This document shows positions 1 to 11,417 of a stretch of 64,000 bases of DNA, in pieces. Position numbers and translations under genes: made by a program. Each line of letters begins with the position of its first letter. Position 1 is the first letter of the stretch. Under the pieces are notes generated by a model that saw nothing but the letters and a program-made list of their open reading frames with translations, made no database searches and had not been told where the DNA came from. Source of the DNA: Strigamia acuminata (lineage: Eukaryota > Arthropoda > Chilopoda > Geophilomorpha > Linotaeniidae); NCBI GenBank assembly GCA_949358305.1, contig OX442314.1:13137060-13201059 (forward strand), written 5' to 3'.

Positions 1-961
1 CGCCATCTAGTGTCAAAAATCTTTAAAATGTATATAAAGGCGTTTTAAAATAAGATACGGCTATATTATAGTAGTACAGAACAATAAATTTAAAAAAATA
101 AAAATAAAAATATGAATTCTTTTAGTTTCTGGTTTGAATGACAAAGTTTTTTGAATAAGCTTTGTTTACTGGTCTCGTGTGTGTTTCCAGTTGAATTATG
201 ACTGCAGTGAATGTCATCATTGTCGTTCTTAAGTCGACTAGAAAGTGTAAAATAGTTATTGCCAAAGAAACCTTCGAAGGTATGATTTAAAATATTTATT
301 GATTTTTCTTCTAATACATAAAAACAAAACTTTTTTTTGGATGAGTGACGATTTTACACAATTCTTAAGGTTTGAATTGAAATGTTTTTTTTATCCCATT
401 TCTTTATTTTTAGGATTCTTGGTTTTTTAACAGTGTGATTGTGAGACGAAGTGCAAATTGATGACAGTTAAACCCTTTTAATGGCCACTCTTAAGTACCG
501 TCGCCGCTTCCTAGACGATTTGAGTCACGTGCAAATCTTGTGCCCGTGATTCTCTTCGAAGTCGCATCATTTCTTTGATAGCGGGTTATAACCGTATAAT
601 TTTCACATGAAGCGTTCACTTAACGTTGAAAGCGACCGCACTTTCGTCGGTTAATGCATGTGAAAACAGTGGCATACCCTGTTTTAATATTATTCACATA
701 ATTTTATTGATTTGCTTGTTTGTTATTGCTATTTTTGGAATTATATTTGCAATTAGATTTAGACAAAGTAAGGTATTCCAATCAAATTAACATCTCATTG
801 ATTTGGGTTTCTTGAATCGCAACAGTTACCTTAGTAACCGTGCCTATGCACAGGCATGCGAAGTTATCAATCAATAAAATGAGGAATTAAAATGGTATTA
901 GTTTGGGATTAATCCCAAACCACTTCATGTTAAGAAGTCAAACGAGATTGATGATTCATAT
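1..961. other. AT-rich flank, no gene supported
   Basis: No convincing gene is visible. The first 13 bases read cgccatctagtgt, whose reverse complement matches the CTCF core consensus at 12 of 13 positions (see findings). A perfect 20-bp palindrome, gtttgggattaatcccaaac, lies at 901-920. A short splice-like segment at about 194-281 was considered and rejected. Confidence 0.5.
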
Positions 962-1042
962 TCATTTTTTTGTTGTTTTATGGGCAGTAATTGTATTCAA
1001 ACACGATTCTTCCAAGCTCGATGCTGATTTTTTATACGGCAT
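962..1042 (-). pseudogene. 5' remnant of an LRR-cluster paralogue
   Basis: Reading leftward from the ATG at 1042, the first 17-20 codons closely match the start of the LRR gene that begins at 3333: both share the segment KSASSLEE followed by CLNTI. Similarity ends near 985 and the frame closes at a TGA at 962-964, leaving 26 codons. The sequence just upstream (1043-1135) also resembles the DNA upstream of the intact copy (3334-3432), including a run that reads cttaaatagaacctt here and tttaaatagaacttg there. This is therefore a truncated duplicate, not an independent gene. Function of the family is unknown. Confidence 0.7.
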
Positions 1043-1546
1043 GTCTTATACAAAATGGTTGGTGAAATGATTATAGATAAGTGGAGTGAACCATCGCTTA
1101 AATAGAACCTTATAAATGAACTGTTGACGGTTACTAACCCTAACTAATCTGAGTCCTCTCCAAGGTCCGCACTACCTCCGTGTTTACTATAAAAATTCTC
1201 ACTTTGAACATCGGTTATATTTTTAAAACTTCCAAAAACCCACACCCTTTGACGATTTCCTGTTTATTTATCGAAATGTGAAGCTTCTTTTCGAAACGTA
1301 ACGGCAAATGAATAGTAGAGATTTTTTTGTTTTTAAGTCCAATTTTATTATTTATTATTATTTTATCAAATTATGAATAATTTAATTATTAGGTGAATAA
1401 ATATTAGGTGATTTCGATGATTTTTGTTGATTTTTGTTGCATTCAATGTTGTGGTATTAGTGAACAATCGCCGCCTAAATGCGCATGCTACTGCAGGATG
1501 AAAATAATAAGTGGATAAATTTGTATGTTAGGTACTTTTATATACC
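1043..1546. other. Spacer between LRR-cluster members
   Basis: The left 90 bp are the upstream region of the truncated paralogue. The rest is AT-rich and shows no feature I can support. Confidence 0.4.
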
Positions 1547-1674
1547 GGTATTTTAACAAACATGTTTAAACACCTCAGAATCAGAAAAATGGAAAATTTC
1601 GACGTATTAATGAGAGAATTGAAAATAAATGCTTGCCGTTGAGCACATTGGATTTGCTTATTTGATCATGTACC
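1547..1674. repeat. Direct repeat flanking LRR gene (copy 1)
   Basis: About 130 bp immediately downstream (minus-strand sense) of the LRR gene stop codon. It is repeated with roughly 85-90 % identity at 3608-3732. Shared landmarks are taccggtattttaacaaaca, then tgacgtattaatgagagaat with one change, then cacattggatttgcttattt. This is the shared 3' flank of neighbouring LRR gene copies and marks the unit of tandem duplication. Confidence 0.8.
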
Positions 1675-3333
1675 TTACATGTCCCTTTCAAATCGAAGAC
1701 GCAAATTTTGAACTTGAGCATAATTTGCAATCACATCACAAGCTGGTTTGTCCATACTTTGGCAGTTATAAATGAATAAATACCTTAGTGGATTCTTCAA
1801 TGATACCAATTTTAAAACTATTGCTGAACTTATCGAGTGGCAATGATCAATGCTCAACGACATGAGATTTTGCAGTAAATTCATTTCGACGAGCTTTGTG
1901 ATCAAGTTATCGGAAAAAGATTGACAATCCTCAACATCTAGGTTCTCTAAATTAACGGAATTTACAAGTAACATTTGTAAATGTTGTTCGGATATTGTGT
2001 TTTGTTGTTCACCCGGTTTGTCAGAAATGAATAGTGAACGCAGATTTCTGAATGTAACCTGATGGGATACGGTTTTCAAATTGTAAGAAGAAGTTGTTTT
2101 AACACAGAATGAACAATTGATCAAAAATAAACTTTTTAACATTGGACAGAAAATGCCGATTTGCTGAATATTGACTGGACCAATTTCACATAGGTGTAAG
2201 CTACCGTCTTCCCTCGAATATAACGTCATGACGTTGTATTCGAATACAACGTCATGACGTTGTATTCAAGTTTTTTCTTGCAACTTTTGAAAAATCAGAA
2301 AGTATCATGTAATTTGGCAAAATAAATTTGATTGAAAATTTCAATTACAAAATTTGTATCCAATTCGTTTTAATACGTATCAAATTCGTTTTTCCGGCAT
2401 CGCGCCTGTAAAAAGCGTACCCCGCAACACTTCCCGGCATCGCACCCGTCAATGCACTCGAACATAACGTCATGACGTTGTATTCGAAGTGACGTTGTAT
2501 TCGAACTGACGTTATATTCGAGAAAAGGCATAAACTTTCGAAAACGGCAATTTTCGAAAAAACTTGAATACAACGTCATGACGTTATATTCGAGGGAAGA
2601 CGGTAGTTAGTCTTCCCATTGTTTTGGATAGTATTGATTCCACTATTGCATAAAAGCAGTTTGTGAATATAGGTGAATAAAATTCAATTTCACGTAAATT
2701 TGGAAACATTTGGATGACAATGCTGAGATCGTCATCTGTCCACTCACGCAAACGTATACTTTCGAGGGAATATGGCTTTAGCATTTTGTTGGATTTAAAA
2801 TTTTGTTTTAGGAGTGGAAATAATGTGAAATTACAAACTAATGTTTTTAGAAAAGGCAAACTTTTTACGAGTTCACAACATCCATTAGCTGTAACTGTAG
2901 ATGGAACTTCTAAGTATTCAATTTTCGCGTTTTTCATACTCACAATCAACTTGGCTAAAATCAAATCTGAGATCTCATGGTTTCCGTACAAGTGAAGACG
3001 TTTTAGGTTGGGCAAATGTTTCACCAATCGTATTACACAATCAGACGAAACTTGAAGATATGTTAAATCTAGTTCGGCCAGGTTTTTACACACTTCGATA
3101 ATTTTATCTACAACTTCGTGTATACTCAGATCGGAAAACCAGTCCAAACGATCCAATGATCTCGTGCCAGGACGAATAAATTCATCCGCATGCAAACGAT
3201 AACGAAAAACGTGTGGATATATCTTATTAACCAATGCGGGTGGAAAATTATGAAGGCGTATCTTGTCGTAATGTGTTGCGATTGTGTTCAAACACAATTC
3301 TTCCAAACTCGATGCTGATTTCCTACGGGGCAT
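1675..3333 (-). pseudogene. LRR protein gene split by a MITE insertion
   Basis: Two open segments on the minus strand, 3333 to 2606 and 2201 to 1675, are halves of one gene. The N-terminal half starts MPRRKSASSLEELCLN and carries recurring leucine-rich repeats such as LPNLKRLHLYGNHEISD and FPNLREIEFYS. The C-terminal half continues with repeats such as VNLENLDVEDCQSFSD and ends RFERDM followed by a stop. A 400-bp MITE (2204-2603) with a duplicated TA sits between them. Ignoring the MITE and one TA copy makes 1257 nt that read straight through as 418 codons plus stop, so the insertion is young. The LRR spacing resembles F-box/LRR-type proteins, but I see no clear F-box. Exact function is unknown. 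Unless the insert is spliced out, the gene is broken: the frame from the N-terminal side stops inside the MITE at 2584. Confidence 0.85.
2204..2603. mobile_element. pogo/Tc1-like MITE inside the LRR gene
   Basis: A 400-bp non-coding element with terminal inverted repeats beginning CCGTCTTCCCTCGAATATAA, flanked by TA on both sides (2202-2203 and 2604-2605), the usual target duplication of Tc1/mariner/pogo elements. The inverted arms extend about 40-50 bp, with one extra internal unit on the left. The 14-bp palindrome AACGTCATGACGTT occurs four times, at 2222, 2248, 2466 and 2572, plus two degenerate copies near 2490 and 2508. It has no coding capacity and would depend on a transposase supplied elsewhere. 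Its ends resemble those of the MITE at 17958-18279 (CCGT, then CTCGA, then TTAACG). Confidence 0.85.
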
Positions 3334-3607
3334 GGCGCGGTATTAGATGGTCAGCCAATTAAAGGAATGATTGCAGATCCGTAAAGCATCGTTTAAATAG
3401 AACTTGAAAACGTACTATTGACGTTCAGTGACAATTGATATCGTTGACGAAATTTAAATTTTATTTTGACTTTTACTTTCATATATAGTTAAAGATACAG
3501 AATGAAGCCAAAAATACTTTACGTTGGGAATAAAAGTAATTTATTTAAATTGACAGTTTAAAATGTATTTTACGTATTCTTTAACTGTTAAAGTGTCGTC
3601 ATTGAAT
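3334..3607. other. Upstream region of the LRR gene
   Basis: The DNA 5' of the LRR start codon. The part to 3432 is related to 1043-1135 upstream of the truncated paralogue, so a promoter could lie here. No specific element is recognised. Confidence 0.35.
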
Positions 3608-3732
3608 ACCGGTATTTTAACAAACATGTTTGAACACCTCAAATTAAAAAAAAATGGAAACTTTTGACGTATTAATGAGAGAATTGAAAATACACACTTG
3701 CCATTGGGCACATTGGATTTGCTTATTTACCA
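3608..3732. repeat. Direct repeat flanking LRR gene (copy 2)
   Basis: Second copy of the 3' flank seen at 1547-1674. In the first copy this flank leads into the stop codon of the LRR gene. Here, at the equivalent point, it runs directly into the 20-bp minisatellite. This implies that a third LRR gene once continued to the right and was deleted or displaced. Confidence 0.75.
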
Positions 3733-4384
3733 TTTTACCTGAAAATTTTGAATTTTACCCGAAAATTTTGAATTTTACCCGAAAATTTTGAATTTTACCC
3801 GAAAATTTTGAATTTTACCCGAAAATTTTGAATTTTACCCGAAAGTTTTGAATTTTACCCGAAAATTTTGAATTTTACCCGAAAATTTTGAATTTTACCC
3901 GAAAGTTTTGAATTTTACCCGAAAGTTTTGAATTTTACCCGAAAATTTTGAATTTTACCCGAAAATTTTGAATTTTACTCGAAAATTTTAAATTTTACCC
4001 GAAAATTTTGAATTTTACCCGAAAGTTTTGAATTTTACCCGAAAATTTTGAATTTTACCCGAAAATTTTGAATTTTACCCGAAAGTTTTGAATTTTACCC
4101 GAAAATTTTGAATTTTACCCGAAAATTTTGAATTTTACACGAAAATTTTGAATTTTACCCGAAAATTTTGAATTTTACCCGAAAATTTTGAATTTTACCC
4201 GAAAGTTTTGAATTTTACCCGAAAATTTTGAATTTTACCCGAAAATTTTGAATTTTACCCGAAAATTTTGAATTTTACCCGAAAGTTTTGAATTTTACCC
4301 GAAAATTTTGAATTTTACCCGAAAATTTTGAATTTTACTCGAAAATTTTGAATTTTACCCGAAAATTTTGAGTTTTTACCCGCA
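3733..4384. repeat. 20-bp minisatellite, about 32 units
   Basis: A nearly perfect tandem array of the unit gaaaattttgaattttaccc. Unit length is exactly 20 bp throughout. The commonest variant is A to G at base 5 of the unit, seen in the units starting at 3841, 3901, 3921, 4021, 4081, 4201 and 4281. Rare variants (tactc, tacac, taaat) occur once or twice each. The array has no spacers, so it is not CRISPR-like. Confidence 0.97.
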
Positions 4385-7300
4385 AAATGTAAGTTTTACT
4401 TAGAGTAGCAAAAAAGTCCAATTTTCACCTTAAAAAAAATCAATTCTAACAAAATTTCTTTTTTTTTTAATCTCTAAAAAACCTCGAGTTTGTTTCCAAT
4501 ACTGTCTGTCTTTACCCGATAATAATTTTTTTGGGCCATTCTAACTCACGGTATCAGAAACACCTCAAATAAGAGACAATTCCGCCTGGCAACTCAAATT
4601 GTTTATTGGATAAAAGCTGCACCACCTTTCCACGAGCACCCGAAATGAGTCTAAGTGACACTACAACCCGCTGCGAAATGAATCTGAATGCTGGAATCAA
4701 TTACTGATCATCTGCTTGTTGCTAATCCACAACATTAGTCGATGAAACTGCGCTTGCCCTGAATGTTAACGAGCCAGTAATCTTCTCCTTCCCACAGACA
4801 AGCGAGAAATGAATCTGCAGGAGGCGGCACTGACCTCACTTGGCACCAAATCAAAGCCACGAAAAACGCTAAAAACATGCGGTTTGCGTGGAAACTTTAA
4901 AGAAATTCTTCCTTTTCCACCTAAAAATCGATACATCTGACAGTTTGTAAATGTTTTTTCCACTAATCTACGCCTCATTATCATGAACTTGATTAATTCC
5001 CTTCACTTCTACACAATTTCTCGACTGGGTGTCGTTCATCGCTGCTGTGTCATTTGATTTTTAAAATCTATGACAAAAAGACACTCCTCGCGCATCGCAT
5101 GATTTATACGCTTTAAAGCTATTAAAAAAAGTGCAGATGAGAGAAATAGATAGCGAATGAATAATAACAGGAATTTAAGAAGTTTGCACCGTTAAAATAA
5201 GATAAATTAGTCGGATATGGAAAGTTTTGAGTTTCAGAATCGAACGAACGCATCTGGAATTCAATGATTTAGTGTATACACTGGTCATCTGGTTTGTTGT
5301 TACAGTTTTTCCTCTTTTCTGCTCTATGCGCCCAGCCCAAACCCACTTATTATCATTTGCTTTTTTTTTCCTTCTTTCTTTTTCTGTTCAATAAACCGAG
5401 TTGGTTGAAGTCGAGTGAGTCGATAGGCATTGATTCCCTGGGAATCTAGTGGGCACGGGTGAAATTTCGATCGGTTTTCTTCCTTTTTTGCTGTTCCGCA
5501 TTGAAGCACGTGTCACGAGCAGACTCGTCTCCGCCCTCCGACTCAAAGAAAACCTCATCCAAAGTCAGAGCGAACACCTGCTCGCTCGCGGAGTTATTCA
5601 CCAACATTTTTGTTTAATTAACACCCTTCGTTTTGCCGGCTCGACTTGTTTGATAATCAATAAATTGTTCCTGCGAGTAAATCTTTTGTCATGTCTCAAT
5701 TAAAAGTCCATTTAAAAAGAATTTTTTTTTTTTTGGGTGTTCGGTTGGGGGTGTGAATTGGGTGATTGGAATCGAAGTTGTCAGTGGGAAAAGAAAGAGG
5801 AGAGATAGAGAGAGAGGTATTTTGGTGTCCAGTCACGTGACATGTTCGGTCTCCCAAGTGGGGTTGAAGTGCAGAGGGAGTTGGATGTCCCTTCGCTTTT
5901 TCCATGCCCTCAGAACGAAACGAAGGAATTTCAATTAGGCAGCCTTCGTGTAAGTGCATCCCGTAAAAAGCATTATCTAAGTTGGCCATCATGCGAGTTG
6001 TGCTGAGTGGCCATCTTCTGGTTGAACCGTTAAAGAAAAGTCGTTCGGCTTTTTATGAGGAGTTCTGAATGGTTGGATTAAAAACAGTTGATGAATTTTT
6101 AGAGTTATTGGAATTTGGAAAGGAGAAAAAAATAAAAGAAAGGAAAAAAATCTCATCCGATGTGTTGAAAGAACAAATGGCTTAATATTAGCCCCGGTTA
6201 TTCCCACAAGGTTCAAAAATATATTTTACAATATATTGCTTTTCATGCATTTCGTGGAATTAAGTATATTATTTGAACATTAAATAATGCATTTCATAAT
6301 ACAATTGAAAAAATTCATTTTGAAAATACATTCACATTTGACAAATAAAATATTTTGAAAATACATTCATATTTGACAAATTAAACATTTTACAAAATGT
6401 ATGACTAAATACTATAATACTATAATTTCAGTGTATTTTTTTATGGGTTATTTGAGACCAGGTCTGGGAAATTCCTTGAATTTATAATTTTTCTTGAATG
6501 GCATTTCTACTTGTCATCACCAATAAATCAGAGCATGCGCATTATAATGACCCAAACTGTTTATTTTAGGCGACCGAGCGAGCCATCAGATTTAGACGTC
6601 ATATTGATTTTCCAATCAAACCAGCGATGAATTTTACGGCATGTAAACTATGGATTTTCTCGGAAATTTCTCAAAATAAGATCTCTCCGTGATCGAAGTA
6701 AGTGAGAATTTTTAAATTTTTCTAAAATTTTTATCACCGAAAATACAAAAGCACAAAATTGACGGATTGGTCCCTCGAGCCCCAAATTCGGGGCCACAAA
6801 TTCGTCTTAACAGATAGGATTTTCTGGGGATCCGTAATACGCACAACATTATTATGCGCGAGAATAGTGTTGCACGGTGCAAATATGCACACGCGCGTCG
6901 TCGCAATTGTGTATGCAAACAGTACGCATAATCGCGTGTATTATAGACAGATTATAATCTGTTATAGGCGTTATCCTTTTCCCCACCCCATCTTTAAGGT
7001 GACTTCAAGTTGAAAATCTCAATTCACCAACACCATTTAGGTAAAAATTCAATTTACACAGAAATACTGAAGTGACCTCCTGAGGTCAGTCGTGAAATTC
7101 GCAGCAATTTATGGAAATGCATCCCCAGGTATGCAATATACGCAAACACATTGCGAGCTGAAGAAGCAATATTATGTATACATTTCATGCGGAAGCTTTA
7201 GCATTCCAAATTGGAAGTACACAAGACACCTCATTTGTGCAGTTGACAGGTTTGGAATCTTCGCAAAATAAATGCAGAAACATTTCTCTTTCTTTCTTTC

Positions 7301-8640
7301 TTTCCAATTTCCAATTTTATTTTATTTTATATTTTATTTCCTTCGCGATTGACGTGTGTGTATGTTGCGGGCTAACCAAAATGAGAACCACTAGTATTTG
7401 TCTGACTCATTCGTCTTGCTAACGAGCTGTGTGTTGCAATCGATACGTGCCTATACAAAAAAAAAACTTTACGAGGAGAGCGAAAGCATTGAAAATGAAG
7501 GAAAAATCGACACGTGTTGATGGCACCAATTAAAGGCGCCTTCATACCACGTTCTTACCTCGATTTTTTTTATTTTTTAATTTATTTTTTTTATTTTTTA
7601 CATCGTTCGATCGCATCGACTGGTTTAGCTAAACAGCTGTCTCGCATTAATAAGACGCTTTTTGCGCTCAATATGTAAATGAAAAGGATTCTTGCATAAT
7701 GTTTTATGAAAAGATATTAAAAATGGCTAATCAAATTTTGCTTGCAAGTTTGCTAATCTTAAAGTTTAATGTTCAGCGTTAATTAGTAATTTTTTTCTTT
7801 CTCTTTTTCTTTTTTTGGAAATAAAAAGAAAAAAGTTTTTTTTTTTTTTTAAGTTTTCTTTTTTGCAGCGGAATAAATAGTGGAATGAAAACTAAATTAT
7901 TTACGGTTGAGGAATTAAAAGTAAAGAGAAAATTCCACTCTTTTACTTTAAAATGTGATAAATATTTGTTTCTTTTGCATCGTAAGTCTTGAGGCATTAG
8001 GGAGTCGCTACAGACGCGCTCTAACCTTACCTGTACTTTGCTACTGCGTTCTTTCTCACACTCTCTTTTGTGGAGAACTTCAAAAGTTGTAATTTAATTA
8101 TGTTGATTGCTTAACGCTGGCTGACTAATAAATGTATAATCAGGTTACGTAAGTCAATGGGGTTGTAAAGTCTTGCCCATTGGTTGCGCTATCAATTAAA
8201 CACAAAGAAAAAAAAATAATTTAAAAATTTAAAAAAATGATTGAATGGAATAAAATATTGGATGTGCAAAGTTGCCATTGACTGAATAGACACGTGGGTT
8301 TTCGTATTTATTTTTGTTAAAGTATTTTTTTTTGGCACAGATTTGCATTTCCGTCCGTGCACTTCACTAACGAGGCGCACGGTCTTCATTCAACATGGAA
8401 GCAATTAGCTAGGAAAGGCTGACTTGTTTTCAATTAAAATTTAAGACATTTTTTTGGGAGGGTTTTTAAAAAATATTTCTTTTCTTTTGCCGTATGTCAA
8501 AATCAAATTTCCCAAAATCTAGAAACAAATAAAAATAAAAATTTATTTCTCTGAAAAATTGAAGAAGAAGAAAAGACAAGACAATTCTGCACAGAACAAA
8601 TAATAAATAAGATACAGAAATTGAATTAAAAGCAATTTTT
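4385..8640. other. AT-rich DNA, no gene supported
   Basis: Short open frames occur here, but none has codon bias, a domain or splice sites that I trust. There are homopolymer and low-complexity runs (for example the T- and A-rich stretch 7560-7860 and a CTTT run near 7288). A dispersed repeat at 6214-6385 is listed separately. Confidence 0.4.
6214..6385. repeat. AT-rich dispersed repeat, three copies in window
   Basis: The segment containing aatgcatttcataatacaat recurs as an inverted copy at about 55090-55215 and as a direct, more diverged copy at about 53640-53710. Further shared pieces with the 55-kb copy are tattttacaatatattgct at one end and caaatatgaatg on the other side. No coding capacity. 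The class of element is not clear. Confidence 0.6.
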
Positions 8641-9010
8641 TCCCCATTTATTTGAATTCCGGCGAGCAAATTCGAGCAATTGCTAGTTGTATAACGTACG
8701 ATGTAGTTATTCGTTCCACTTACTTCTTCCTGCTCCGTCAGCGACTTAAGGGTATTTTCGTAACCGCAGGGAAACGGTGTGTCCCGATGGGAATTCGGTC
8801 TACATTTTTCTTCGTCGACCACATCCTTTGCTTTACCGTAGAGCAGTTGCAGCCAGACAGCCAGACGAGCGGCGGCAAACCAAGCAAAATCTCAAGTCGA
8901 CCATCACTGCTCCCAAGTGCTGCTCCCTCGTGATCATCTCGTCTCCTTGCTGGATATCGTTCGCTTTCCTCGGTTGACATTTTTCCAATCGATTCGTTCA
9001 CGTCATTCTT
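8641..9010. other. GC-richer open segment, possible exon
   Basis: This island is less AT-rich than its surroundings and is open in several frames on both strands. On the minus strand an ATG at 9001 opens 87 codons starting MNESIGKMSTEESERYPARR, and a donor-like TCTACG/GTAAAG occurs near 8836. It could be a 5' exon of an unknown minus-strand gene, or a regulatory or untranslated exon of the plus-strand neurexin gene. I recognise no domain and would not name it. Confidence 0.2.
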
Positions 9011-10997
9011 GACATCGTCTCAACTTCGCGTTTTCTTTCATTACTTCAAAACGACAAACTCAGACCGAATGTAATATCACGAGAGAGAGAATTTAATTTT
9101 TGGAAATTTTAAAAAATTTATTTTATATTTCTTTGTTTTTGCCGAGGATGATAATAATATTTTTCCATTTTGTTGCTTCGAGTTTGAGTTGAGTTGTGGG
9201 GAGAGACTGCTCCGGTTGTATAGTTGTGGCGGTCAAATAAGGCCGTAAATCAAATTTTCTCTTTCTATAACATTTGAGCGAATATCAAGCTTGATCCTTT
9301 GGTGCGTGTTCCTGTTTCATTTTGACCATGATTGCACGTTGCACCGCCAGCAAGACTCAGACCGGGATATAAGTTTCCACCGGTCTTGTTTAGTCGAAGC
9401 TTATCATGGCCGGACGAGCGTGAAAGTCAGCTGGCAGAAGAAATGATCGGATGTTTCGCAAAATATTACCTGGATTTCATTTGATTATTAGTAATCCAGC
9501 TTGCCGTCATAAAAACAATACGAAATCATAGCGCACTTTCGTACAGACATTTTCCCTCGATTGTTATGTCAAAGATAATATTTAATAAAGTAAAATCAAA
9601 CTAATTAGTTTATTTCAATGATTCTATTTGAAAAATGCAAAGAAATTGTTCCATAACAACGCACCATGGTTACCAGCAATTCTTCATAGGAAAATCTGGA
9701 ATCGAACTGTCAACTGCGGCGCTATTGTTTGCAGAATGATAGAAAGTTGAATGCAGACCGATATTAAAGAGAATCAAGAATTCCAAGCGAATATTTCAGA
9801 TATAAATTAAAATTATTTGTATTAACAATGACATTCCGCTGTATTTTAGGCCAAAACTAGACAGTTGCAACAATCTGAGCAAATTTTACCATTGAGTGTT
9901 GTACCCGAGGTCACACTTTTGTCACTCCAGAACTGCACATTCTCGGATATTTTATTATCATCACGAAGTAGTTGAAAAGAAAACTCTTGAGTTGCCGTTG
10001 CAGGCTGAATATTTAGAGGAAGGGTATCTTTTGTGAAGTGCAGTCACGCCTAGTGGAATTGCTCCGCCGTTTGTTAAATTCTCGAGACGATATTCTAGTA
10101 AACACCCTCTTTCCTTTACTTCCTCCCATGTTAATCATGAAACAAAGTGTAATGGTAATCGTGCCCAGTCAAGAGTTTTGTGACGAGGCCCGAATTTCTG
10201 CACCGTTTTATTGAAATTAACCAAAGTTTTTCACTAAAACCATCGCATACATGAAAATGGGAGGAAAATAATAAATATAAACTGAGTCAAATGCGGGATG
10301 AATATTTGATATGGAGCTTTGAAGTTGCATCTTTTTATGTTTACGTGGAAAGATTCAAGTTATGAGTGAATCGAGGGGAAGATATATCGATTCAGGGCCG
10401 TTTTAAGACTTTCGTAGGCCCTAGGAACTTTTATTTCTAGAGGATCTTGGACGAAATATTTTATTTATGCTAATTTTATCGTTTGCGCGCATATATTTCG
10501 CAGTTTTTATTTATTTTCAATTTCAATTTGCAGTTTTTTTCAATATTTTTTTTTGGGGTTTATTATGTATTAATTTTTTTAAGTGAAATATTGTATAGGT
10601 TGTAAATGGTTCGTAGGCGCTAGGCATTGGTTAAATTGAATTGAAAAGTTTATTTTAGACATTTTCAAGTTTATATTTTGGTAATGTATTGGTTTAATCA
10701 CGTGACAAACCACCATTTCCAGCGAAAATGGACGTGTGTCCTCTGGTAAGGGAGAAATATCGAGCGGAATGATTGTTCTTCATAAAATAAAAGGAAATGA
10801 TCGAACGTGAATTGTAAGTTCCTTCTCGGAAAAATGCATTATTAACATGTCCGTTTTTACTCTTTATTTTCCGGTTTTATTATCATTTTTTTTTTTAAAT
10901 AATTTTTTACTAATAATAACAACGATTCAATTTCAGTTTATTACTTTTAAATAAACAAATAAAATTTTAAAAAAAAATAAAAAATAAAAGTCATTTT
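9011..10997. other. AT-rich DNA with a possible SINE relic
   Basis: No gene is supported. Near 9688 the minus strand carries agttcgattcc, one mismatch from a tRNA-type B box, which may mark an old tRNA-derived SINE. Segments near 10394 and 10608 (cgtaggcccta and cgtaggcgcta) look like worn repeat ends. Confidence 0.3.
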
Positions 10998-11417
10998 TTA
11001 AAAATAAATATTTATGCAGTCATGGAAAAAGAATATTTGTGCTCTATAAAAAAAAATATTCGCGACATCGTTGCCCTCTTTCGGTGTTGGACTCAGCCCA
11101 TCATACGACGCTGAGGTTAGAATATTGATCGACTGAACCAACCTCCATTGCTCACTCACAGAGGGAGCACATTCGGTCGCCAAGGCAACAAGCTCGTATG
11201 GGTTGCGCTGCGCACGGCTCTCGGTATTCTTCACTGTTGAAGCAGGTGCAGAGAAAGTCTTGCGCGGTACTCGCTTCTCGCCCAAGTGCCGTGCCGCTTG
11301 CGATGGAGGCTGTGATTTGCTAAATGTATCTTTCCGTTTTTGTTCACCGACCACTAAATTAGCAGAACGAATTCGTCGCTTGACTGTGTAATCCGCTGGT
11401 GCTGCAGCGAAGCGCAA
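10998..11417 (-). CDS. Hypothetical 139-codon open frame
   Basis: An open frame starting MRFAAAPADYTVKRRIRS. The first 110 codons are balanced in composition and rich in basic and serine/threonine residues. The last 25 codons run through T- and A-rich DNA and look non-coding. If real, only the part from about 11080 to 11417 is likely to be an exon, and its 3' end would be a splice donor rather than the stop. I recognise no domain, signal peptide or membrane segment. It may equally be chance in a GC-richer patch. Confidence 0.18.
   Translation of the reverse strand: MRFAAAPADYTVKRRIRSANLVVGEQKRKDTFSKSQPPSQAARHLGEKRVPRKTFSAPASTVKNTESRAQRNPYELVALATECAPSVSEQWRLVQSINILTSASYDGLSPTPKEGNDVANIFFYRAQIFFFHDCINIYF

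Noticed and set aside
194-281. Splice-bounded mini exon starting MTAVNVIIVVLK
   Set aside because: The acceptor and donor look fair, but the next plausible exon stops after five codons and no family is recognisable.
1134-1146. Telomere-like ctaaccctaac
   Set aside because: Only one and a half units here and near 11455; expected by chance.
3733-4384. Possible CRISPR-like array
   Set aside because: Units are contiguous 20-bp repeats with no variable spacers, in a eukaryotic setting.
9650-9740. Functional tRNA gene
   Set aside because: Only a B-box-like match is present; acceptor and anticodon arms do not form.
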